The position numbers were made by a program, and so were the translations under genes. The notes beneath the pieces were generated by a model that saw only the letters and a program-made list of their open reading frames with translations, did not search any database and was not told where the DNA came from. Positions 1-5,325 of a stretch of 5,325 nt of DNA are shown one piece after another. This stretch comes from Chthoniobacterales bacterium (GTDB taxonomy: Bacteria; Verrucomicrobiota; Verrucomicrobiia; Chthoniobacterales; UBA10450). Each line of letters begins with the position of its first letter. Position 1 is the stretch's first letter. The DNA lies in the NCBI GenBank assembly GCA_013697365.1, contig JACCXA010000142.1, forward strand, positions 1-5,325, in the 5' to 3' direction.

Positions 1-1
1 G

Positions 2-793
2 ATGCTGCGACAGCGCTACGGGCAATTCCTCGGTGAAGAGGTCGAGCTCGGAGAGGGCCACTCTCTCGACGACGGGCACGATCATGGCGCGTCCCCGAGA
101 GACAAAACGAAACCGATCACGCAGGAGCAATTAACGGCGGAGTTCGGACATCAACATGATACGCTGGATGAAGGGACTCTCTTCGATCGTGAAACTAAAG
201 GAACCGTGCGTCAGGCCGTCGCTGCGATGTGGGAAGCGGAGCGATTCCTGCGCGGCGCGCAGCTGGCCGAGGCGCTCCCGGCGGAGAATCTGGCCCTGGA
301 AATCCTGAAGGCGCTTCAGCAAAGTGACCGCGCCTACGTGCAGCGCGTTGGTTTCGAGCCGGCCCCGATTAATTTTGCTGAACGGCGATTGCGTGGTGAT
401 GTCAGCGCGATCCCTGCCCGCGCCGTCGCGGAGGCTAGGTGTGCGCCTGCAACAAGTCGGGAAACGGAAGCGCGAGACGTGCTACGGCTGGCCCCCTGGA
501 GTCGAGCGGCGGGGCCCCTTTCTTCCGGAGCGCAGGAAGCGTTGCGCAAGGTGGAAGAGGCGCTGATCGAAGCCGCGACGCAGAGTCCGGAGCGCTTTTT
601 GCCTGCGCTGCAGGAACTCCGTGCGCTGCGGAACGGACCGGCCCCCGTGCCTAACGAGCAGTCAAAACTCAAACAAGCGCTCTTGCAGATGCTGCCGAAG
701 CCGGAGCGCCAACCGGTTCGCCCGCGCGAAGTTTCGCCCGCGCTGGCCCCGCCCTATTTCGAGGCTTTGGAGGAGCGGGGGCCTGGATCGTGA
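2..793 (+). CDS. C-terminal part of a large DUF4175-like protein of a MoxR/Bat-type cluster (5' end outside window)
   Basis: The reading frame is open from the first bases and ends at TGA 791-793. The ATG at 2-4 is probably internal, because the visible 263 residues look like the tail of a much larger protein. There are no membrane segments here, so this is a soluble tail. The region around residues 49-63 (HQHDTLDEGT) leads into a helical stretch at 70-115, with MWEAERFLR (76-84) and an ALPAEN...LEILKALQQ segment. It is followed by RVGFEPAPI (115-123) and a basic, proline-rich end. This pattern is familiar from the C-termini of DUF4175-like proteins found beside MoxR, DUF58 and VWA/BatA genes. 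That is recognition from memory, not a search result. Residues 19-28 are rich in His, Asp and Gly (HSLDDGHDHG). The frame overlaps the next gene by 4 nt, which implies co-transcription and probably coupled translation. The molecular function is unknown. Confidence is high that it is coding and moderate for the family. Confidence 0.72.
   Translation: MLRQRYGQFLGEEVELGEGHSLDDGHDHGASPRDKTKPITQEQLTAEFGHQHDTLDEGTLFDRETKGTVRQAVAAMWEAERFLRGAQLAEALPAENLALEILKALQQSDRAYVQRVGFEPAPINFAERRLRGDVSAIPARAVAEARCAPATSRETEARDVLRLAPWSRAAGPLSSGAQEALRKVEEALIEAATQSPERFLPALQELRALRNGPAPVPNEQSKLKQALLQMLPKPERQPVRPREVSPALAPPYFEALEERGPGS
769..775 (+). promoter_or_regulatory. Probable ribosome binding site for the downstream GTG start
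   Basis: A purine-rich GGAGGAG lies inside the end of the preceding gene, 14 nt before the GTG at 790. The spacing is longer than usual, but no other good start codon lies nearby in this frame before the first membrane segment. It therefore supports the GTG, together with translational coupling from the upstream stop. Confidence 0.4.
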
Positions 794-2724
794 CGCTGGC
801 GTTTTTGGCGGCTGCCGGAGCGGCGTTGCTTGTCGGAATCGAGTGGCGCCGTCCCCAGCGGCAGCATCGGGTTCTCCGCATCGTTGGAAGCGTGCTGGCC
901 GTTTTCGCTCTAGCGCTTTTGGGAACGCCGCACGAAAGAGATAAGCGACCGGAGGTCTCCGGTCCAACGGATGCGATTCTTTGGACGGAGGCAGAGTCGA
1001 CCAGTGATGTGCCGGCTGCGTCCGGTCAAAACTTCGCCCTGCCCGGGGTGAAATCGACACCACCGGACGCCGTTGCCATTCCCGATGTCGCATATCTTCG
1101 GCGGGAATACCCGCAGATCCAAAAGCTCCGCATCGTAGGCGACGGCCTGGAACCGTTTGATCTCGATGCCCTTGGCGACGTGCAGGTTTCCTTCGAACCG
1201 TCCGCGGTTGAGGCAGACCATCCGACTATTGGCTTCGTGCATTTTCCTCGCACCCTTCCTTTCGGCAATGACCTCGTGCTGCAAGGGCGAATTGATGGCT
1301 TGAAGGCGGGCGAATCAGCCACTCTTCGGTTGGAAGCACCCGACAACACCATCAGTGAGACCGCCGTCACTGGTGGCGCAGGTATCGAAGGCACCTTCCA
1401 TTTATCAACCCTGTCTCCCGCGGCAGAGGGACGATATCTCTGGACGCTCGAACTGCGGGAAGGCGGCGACGACGGCGAGGTACGCGGAAAAGAGCGGCTC
1501 GGGGTTTCGGTCGTGGCTGCACCACTGCCGAGCGTGCTCATTCTGGAAAGCAGTCCGCGCGTCGAGACGTCGCATCTTCAACGCTGGTATCAATCCAGAG
1601 GGGGCGCACTCACTTCGCGCACTCTGGTTGGCCAGGGACGCTATCGATTCGCGGGCACGACCGGCGCGCCGCGCGAGTTCTCCACCTTGAGCAAAGATTT
1701 GCTCCGGGCCTTCGATGTCGTCATTTCTGACGCTCAGGCACTCCTGGGGATCTCCCCGGAAGAACGCGACGCGCTCTCGGTCGCAATTTCCGACAACGGC
1801 CTGGGCCTTCTCGCTCTCCCCGCTGGCGAACCTTCGCTGGCCGCGGAGTTGGATCAGTTGCTGCCGTGGAAAGTTACTGCTGTCGAGGGCGACGTTCCGG
1901 AAAACGAAACGCGCACAGTCAGAATCCAATGGCCCGGACTCGGGGAGCCGTTGGAGCAGCCTGTGCCCGTAGAAAACCTGACGCTCGAATCAACCGCGGG
2001 GGGAAACACGCTTGTGACCGACAGCCAGGGGCGGCGCCTGGTCAGCGCGCTGCAGCGGGGGCGCGGCCGCACTGCCGTGAGCCTGGTGCGAGACACGTGG
2101 CGGTGGCGGTTGGGAAAGGAAGGCTCCGTTTTTGCAAAGTATTGGTCATTCCTTCTTACCAAACTCGCGCGACCGGAGGAGGAAACGGTCGGGCAATGGA
2201 CGATCGCCCCGGGATCAAACTCGCCCGCCTTCGTTCATCAACCGATCCAGCTGCGCTATTCCGGCGCTATGGATTCACCGAGACCGGCGGAAGTCGTCGG
2301 TGACAACGACGAGCGCAGCCGGCTTCCGCTTGCCCAGGGAGCGCGCGAGCCTAACGAGTGGCGCGGTCGCTTCTGGCCACGGCGCGCGGGCTGGCATCGT
2401 GTCTCGCTGCCCGGGTCCGGGGCTGGCGCACATTTTGATTTTTATGTTCACGAGGCGAATGAATGGCAGAGCCTGCGGGCGGGCCGGCGTCGCGCCGCCA
2501 CCAGGATGTTTGTCGCGCGGCGAGGCGCGCCTGGCTTGACAGGGAGCGCAGCCCGACGGCTTCCGCTGCTCTTCCGACCGAATTACGCGCCCGTGCTATT
2601 CGGTCTTTTTGTCCTTTGCGTCAGCTTTCTCTGGTGGGAGCGACGCGCGAATGCGCGGCTGGCTTGGGCGCCGCATTCTTCTCCCGCGTCGGGTCGGGAT
2701 GCCACGCCCAGACCGCGAGCATGA
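790..2724 (+). CDS. Membrane-anchored protein with degenerate glutamine amidotransferase-like domain (Bat/MoxR-type cluster)
   Basis: A 644-residue protein starting at GTG 790, which overlaps the upstream TGA by 4 nt (GTGA). Two hydrophobic segments sit at about 3-17 and 28-44. A long, probably extracytoplasmic region follows, and one more hydrophobic segment lies at about 598-616 (NYAPVLFGLF onward), then a basic tail. Within the middle, residues 113-128 (LRIVGDGLEPFDLDAL) and the following beta-rich part resemble large membrane proteins near MoxR/DUF58/VWA genes. Residues 245-345 (VLILESSPR to GLGLLALPAG) look like a class I glutamine amidotransferase-like Rossmann fold. The nucleophile-elbow cysteine expected in active enzymes is not visible: the visible part of this domain has no Cys. 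Residues 428-461 (TAVSLVRDTWRWRLG to FLLTKLARP) match the closing segment of that fold in the family. A structural or ligand-sensing role is more likely than catalysis; this is inference. Its last 104 nt overlap the convergent antiporter gene. The family call is from memory; coding status is very likely. Confidence 0.8.
   Translation: MTLAFLAAAGAALLVGIEWRRPQRQHRVLRIVGSVLAVFALALLGTPHERDKRPEVSGPTDAILWTEAESTSDVPAASGQNFALPGVKSTPPDAVAIPDVAYLRREYPQIQKLRIVGDGLEPFDLDALGDVQVSFEPSAVEADHPTIGFVHFPRTLPFGNDLVLQGRIDGLKAGESATLRLEAPDNTISETAVTGGAGIEGTFHLSTLSPAAEGRYLWTLELREGGDDGEVRGKERLGVSVVAAPLPSVLILESSPRVETSHLQRWYQSRGGALTSRTLVGQGRYRFAGTTGAPREFSTLSKDLLRAFDVVISDAQALLGISPEERDALSVAISDNGLGLLALPAGEPSLAAELDQLLPWKVTAVEGDVPENETRTVRIQWPGLGEPLEQPVPVENLTLESTAGGNTLVTDSQGRRLVSALQRGRGRTAVSLVRDTWRWRLGKEGSVFAKYWSFLLTKLARPEEETVGQWTIAPGSNSPAFVHQPIQLRYSGAMDSPRPAEVVGDNDERSRLPLAQGAREPNEWRGRFWPRRAGWHRVSLPGSGAGAHFDFYVHEANEWQSLRAGRRRAATRMFVARRGAPGLTGSAARRLPLLFRPNYAPVLFGLFVLCVSFLWWERRANARLAWAPHSSPASGRDATPRPRA
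2621..2724. other. Tail-to-tail overlap of two convergent coding regions (104 nt)
   Basis: The plus-strand membrane protein stops at TGA 2722-2724, and the minus-strand antiporter stops at TGA read from 2623 to 2621. The overlap encodes the very end of each product: a hydrophilic, basic tail after the last membrane segment on the plus strand, and a Pro/Ala/Lys/Arg-rich tail after the last membrane segment on the minus strand. Neither tail looks conserved, which fits drift of stop codons into the neighbour. There is no untranslated space between the two genes. Confidence 0.8.
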
Positions 2725-3901
2725 CGAAGAAACCAATCACGTAAGCGACGGCAATGATCCAACCGTGCCGCAGCCAATTTGCGACGGAACGAGCTTCGGG
2801 AAACATATTCGCAAGAGCAACGCCTGACGACGATCCGAACCAGATCATCGAGCCGCCGAACCCGACGGTGTAAGCGAGAAAGCCCCAGTCATAGCCCCCT
2901 TGTTTGAGCGCGAGTGCCGTGAGCGGGATGTTATCGAAGATGGCGGAAAGGAGGCCGAGTCCAAAAGCGGTCTGCCAGGATGGCAGCGGCAGCTGTTCCA
3001 CTGGCATCATGGAGGCGCACAAGACCAGCGCGAGCAGGAAGATGGAACCCCTGATCGTCCGCGGGAGCAGTTCCCAATCCGGGCGACGTTTTCGGGCCGA
3101 AAGCAGGATCGCCACCCAGACTGCCACTCCGATGAACGGAAAGGCATTCGCGTAAGGCCGGAAGCGTAGATTGACAGAGAGATTAGTCGCGAGCGCGAGG
3201 AAGAGAATAAGCGCCACGACTCCCACTCGGACCCAATCGATGTCCGGGTGAGCGGAGGCGCGGGCCAAAATGGGCGAATACCTGTGCTGCACCCTCGCCG
3301 CCGGAATTCCAAAAACAAAAAGAGCCACGGTGGCTGGGATGATCGCTTCGAAAACGCGCGCGGGTGACACGCCCGAGATCCACATCATCGTCGTCGTCGT
3401 GTCGCCAATGACGCTCCAGGAGCCCCCGGCATTCGAGGCTGCAACGATGGCCGCGACAAATCCAAGATGCACTTTGCCGCGAAAAAGTTGATGAGCCATG
3501 GCGCCGCCGATGAGGGCGCCGGCAATGTTGTCGAGGAAGCTGGAGAGCGCCCAAACGATGGCAAGCAAGGCAAAGCCTCCTTTCCAATCGCGCGGAAGAT
3601 ATTTTGGAAGCGCGGCCGGGACGTTGCTTTTCTCGAAATGGCGGGAGAGCAATGCGAAGCCCGTCAGGAGACAGAGCAGGTTGGTCAGGAGCACCCATTC
3701 GTGAGCCAGGTGAGAGAGAAAACCGCCGAGGCCGGGTCCGGTCGTGAAGCCGGCGAAGAGGATCTTGTAGAGCGCAATGCTGGCTGCACCGCTCACGGCC
3801 ACGGCCAGAGTGTGCCGGTGCCAGAGCGCCACGCCGAGCAGCGTGACCGCGAAGAGGATGAACTCGAACGGAATCGGGAAAGCGATGGCGACAGTCTGCA
3901 C
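2621..3901 (-). CDS. NhaD-like Na+/H+ antiporter (ArsB/NhaD ion transporter superfamily)
   Basis: A polytopic inner-membrane protein of about 426 residues with 11-12 hydrophobic segments, likely exchanging sodium for protons across the cytoplasmic membrane. Positions are counted from GTG at 3901. SSFLDNIAGALI (about 120-131) and SAIFDNIPLTAL (about 319-330) are the paired Asp-Asn motifs of the two inverted halves. NAGGSWSVIGDTTTTMMW (157-174) closely matches the NhaD signature around AGG-W-S-x-IGD-x-TTTM-W. A glycine/serine-rich segment, GFGGSMIWFGSSSGVA, lies at 347-362. The frame is open further upstream to an ATG at 4033. The residues encoded there are a run of Arg/Lys/Ser on the opposite reading of the small upstream gene, unlike a transporter N-terminus. 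The GTG 16 nt after that gene's stop gives a normal length, although no strong Shine-Dalgarno precedes it. It is probably co-transcribed with the small gene. Substrate specificity is inferred: related superfamily members carry citrate, arsenite or other anions. Confidence 0.85.
   Translation of the reverse strand: MQTVAIAFPIPFEFILFAVTLLGVALWHRHTLAVAVSGAASIALYKILFAGFTTGPGLGGFLSHLAHEWVLLTNLLCLLTGFALLSRHFEKSNVPAALPKYLPRDWKGGFALLAIVWALSSFLDNIAGALIGGAMAHQLFRGKVHLGFVAAIVAASNAGGSWSVIGDTTTTMMWISGVSPARVFEAIIPATVALFVFGIPAARVQHRYSPILARASAHPDIDWVRVGVVALILFLALATNLSVNLRFRPYANAFPFIGVAVWVAILLSARKRRPDWELLPRTIRGSIFLLALVLCASMMPVEQLPLPSWQTAFGLGLLSAIFDNIPLTALALKQGGYDWGFLAYTVGFGGSMIWFGSSSGVALANMFPEARSVANWLRHGWIIAVAYVIGFFVMLAVWAWHPDPTREKNAAPKPAAHSRVAPTRES
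2649..2678. repeat. Short inverted repeat inside the convergent overlap, possible weak bidirectional terminator
   Basis: GAATGCG at 2649-2655 is the exact reverse complement of CGCATTC at 2672-2678, with 16 nt between the arms. An alternative stem, GCGGC (2655-2659) with GCCGC (2670-2674), could form instead. On the plus strand it is followed by a pyrimidine stretch (TTCTTCTC) rather than a true T run. It is a poor match to an intrinsic terminator, and a 7-bp repeat can easily arise by chance in GC-rich DNA. It is listed because no other terminator candidate was found between the two convergent genes. Confidence 0.25.
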
Positions 3902-3917
3902 GAACGGGAGTGCTCGC

Positions 3918-4220
3918 TTACGCGGGAACCAGCGCAGGCATCCCGAGCGCGATCTCTTCTTCCGCTTCTTCCTCGATCGTCTCCAACGGAGCAAAACGGT
4001 CGGCGCGAAAGCCGCGCTCGATACCATGGGCATTGAGCGGTCCTGTGATTTCGCAAAGGTAAACCGCGACTTCGCCTTCCTCCCCGGTCAGTCCCACCCC
4101 CGGCACGATGTCGCGGATCGTGTAGGTACTGCCCTCTTTCGGCAGCTCGGTGTAGAGCTGCTCGATGCCGAGCGGAAACTTGCCATCAACGCACGCGACT
4201 TTTTGGTTCGGTAAGAACAT
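3918..4220 (-). CDS. Small conserved hypothetical protein, about 100 residues
   Basis: It starts at ATG 4220 (MFLPNQKVACVDGKFP) and ends at TAA 3920-3918. A TTG at 4256 would add 12 residues, but the ATG matches the usual beginning of similar proteins, which open with a short lead, KV-CVD and FP. The body reads LYTELPKEGSTYTIRDIVPG, then a beta-rich part with VYLCEITGP, and finally RGFRADRFAPLE followed by an acidic tail (EEEAEEE). The same layout, with VCVDD, LY--LP, YT-R and a final G-F---RF-PL, occurs in small uncharacterised proteins widespread in bacteria and some prophages. I know of no proven function. It is predicted to be a compact, soluble, cytoplasmic beta-rich domain. No clear Shine-Dalgarno precedes the ATG. 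The upstream 131 nt (4221-4351) hold no promoter I can defend. It lies 16 nt before the antiporter GTG and is likely in the same transcript. Confidence 0.78.
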   Translation of the reverse strand: MFLPNQKVACVDGKFPLGIEQLYTELPKEGSTYTIRDIVPGVGLTGEEGEVAVYLCEITGPLNAHGIERGFRADRFAPLETIEEEAEEEIALGMPALVPA

Positions 4221-4351
4221 GAGGCAAAAGATGTGGTGTCTGGGCAGATCGGGCAACCTTCTCTGGAGCGGTCCGAGCTTTGGGTCTTCGATCGCACATC
4301 CGTCAGGTGCGCCGATGAAGTTCGCGTCGGCTGGACGCTATCGCCAGCACG

Positions 4352-5325
4352 CTACAAGCGCGCGCTCCCCGAAATTTGGCGCGAGAAGCGCATCCCGCTA
4401 AGCTGCGCGCTTGGCGGGACATTCTTCGCGAGCGCGAGGAATTGAAACCGCATTCCGAGAAAGCCGGGATGGAGGAGGGTCTGCACGGCCCGCTTGGTCT
4501 TTGCTTCGTCGCAGGTCAAAAGTCCGCCGATCATGTCGCTGGCAAGCAGACCGGTGATGAAATGATGTTGGTCGGCCAAACCTTGAAGTGTTAGCCCGCA
4601 AGCTTTTGCCTGTTCTGCGAGCCGGGTCCAATCGACATGCGCGGTAATATCGGCCTCGCCGATGTGCAACAACGGAGACGACAAAACCTGATGTTTCGCA
4701 CGGCAGCGTATCGTGCCGCGACAGCGTGACGGCGCGTAAAGTTCATCGCGCGTGTAGCCGTAGTCGACGGCCAGAATCCAGCCGGCGGCGAGCTTGGGTG
4801 CGAGTGTTCTGATCCAGTCGAGCGCCGCAAGCCCTGCTTCCAGTTCGTAGCCGGCCGGCAGCTGCGGCGGGATGTCCCCCAACTCGTCGCGGAGCCTCTC
4901 ATTCGATATCGGCAGGTCTTCCAGCGTTAATTTCTCATCCTCTGTCGAGACATGTCGCTCGAGCCACTCGGAGCCGGTCCATCTCACAAGGTGGACCGGT
5001 AGTGCATCAATCAATTCGTTCGAGAAATGAACGCCGCGGAAAGACGCAAGATGCGCGACCGAGTTTTGCCAGCCCACTTTGCAGGCGAACTCCACCAGCT
5101 TCTCCTCTTGCCGGGTCTGCCAGACCGCAAACGGCTCGACGATCGCGTAGTCGATTGCCTCGAAGAACTGCGGGTCCGTGTCGCGCGCTGCCGTCAGGAC
5201 ATCCTTTGCAAACTCGCCGTCGTGCGCGCCCTGTTCGACAACGGTGAATCGCGCCGGCCGCCCCAGCAGCTCCCACATCTCAGCGAATTGCGCCGCGAGC
5301 AACCGTCCGAAGAGTGGCCCTACAC
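4352..5325 (-). CDS. MidA/NDUFAF7-family SAM-dependent methyltransferase (N-terminus beyond window)
   Basis: The frame runs off the right edge and ends at TAG 4354-4352, with about 324 residues visible. The first readable residues are VGPLFGRLLAAQFAEMWELLGRP, matching the family pattern in which FG--LA-Q-AEMW leads into the fold. The TTG at 5302 is therefore internal, not a start. The SAM-binding motif I is VVEQGAHDGEFAKDVL, a variant of the usual E-x-G-x-G-x-G loop in which AHDG replaces the glycines. Then come HFSNELIDALPVHLV (the family's NE--DALPV motif) and ILAVDYGYTRDELY. The next stretch, GTIRCRAKHQVLSSPLLHIGEADITAHVDW, carries the GT-R-----H and G--DITAHVD signatures. It ends in a helical part with DQHHFITGLL. 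In eukaryotes NDUFAF7 (MidA) dimethylates an arginine of complex I subunit NDUFS2. The bacterial target is not established, so only the methyltransferase activity is predicted. It lies on the same strand as the small gene and antiporter, 131 nt upstream of the former. Family assignment is strong. Confidence 0.92.
   Translation of the reverse strand, partial: VGPLFGRLLAAQFAEMWELLGRPARFTVVEQGAHDGEFAKDVLTAARDTDPQFFEAIDYAIVEPFAVWQTRQEEKLVEFACKVGWQNSVAHLASFRGVHFSNELIDALPVHLVRWTGSEWLERHVSTEDEKLTLEDLPISNERLRDELGDIPPQLPAGYELEAGLAALDWIRTLAPKLAAGWILAVDYGYTRDELYAPSRCRGTIRCRAKHQVLSSPLLHIGEADITAHVDWTRLAEQAKACGLTLQGLADQHHFITGLLASDMIGGLLTCDEAKTKRAVQTLLHPGFLGMRFQFLALAKNVPPSAQLSGMRFSRQISGSARL

Noticed and set aside
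1026..1541. Minus-strand open frames of 171-174 residues (1026-1541, 1405-1929) opposite the membrane protein
   Set aside because: They are Ser/Arg/Pro-rich, lack motifs, and are fully covered by a convincing gene on the other strand; they are expected by chance in GC-rich DNA.
3386..3401. Short CGT-type triplet repeat
   Set aside because: It encodes the conserved Asp-Thr-Thr-Thr-Thr run of the antiporter signature motif, so coding constraint explains it.
3467..4036. A 189-residue plus-strand open frame opposite the antiporter
   Set aside because: It is the antisense shadow of the antiporter and small gene: strongly charged, Glu/Arg-rich composition with no recognisable domain.
4221..4340. 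In-frame upstream extension of the small gene (open back to a TAG near 4340)
   Set aside because: It contains only a TTG start candidate at 4256 with no properly spaced Shine-Dalgarno. The ATG at 4220 fits the family N-terminus better.
4233..4445. Plus-strand 70-residue open frame across the 131-nt gap and the methyltransferase 3' end
   Set aside because: Its second half is antisense to conserved methyltransferase sequence; it has no ribosome binding site and no recognisable family.

Overview
The window is 5,325 bases of GC-rich, densely packed bacterial chromosome with two gene groups facing each other. Nothing in it marks a mobile element, CRISPR array, RNA gene or defence island. The closest resemblance I recognise is to Verrucomicrobia (Chthoniobacter/Spartobacteria type) or a similar soil bacterium. 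That rests on the look of the proteins and the base composition, not on any marker gene, so treat it as a weak inference.

Left half, plus strand (1-2724). This holds the last two genes of what looks like a Bat/MoxR-type membrane cluster. The first is the C-terminal part of a large protein resembling the DUF4175-like proteins that follow MoxR ATPase, DUF58 and VWA genes. It overlaps by 4 nt (GTGA) with a 644-residue membrane-anchored protein. That second protein has two N-terminal membrane segments, a long extracytoplasmic region containing a degenerate glutamine-amidotransferase-like fold, and one C-terminal membrane segment. Such clusters are thought to act in envelope or stress functions, but the biochemical role of these two proteins is not known.

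Right half, minus strand (5325-2621). Reading leftwards there are three genes: a MidA/NDUFAF7-family SAM-dependent methyltransferase whose N-terminus runs off the right edge; a small conserved protein of about 100 residues and unknown function; and, 16 nt further on, an NhaD-like (ArsB/NhaD superfamily) ion antiporter of about 426 residues. The last two are probably co-transcribed. A 131-nt gap separates the methyltransferase from the small gene.

The two groups converge and their coding regions overlap tail to tail by 104 nt (2621-2724), so there is no intergenic space for a conventional terminator. I found no clearly new biological system. The most useful observations are the convergent overlap, the amidotransferase-like domain that appears to lack its catalytic cysteine, the corrected antiporter start, and the small conserved gene between methyltransferase and antiporter.
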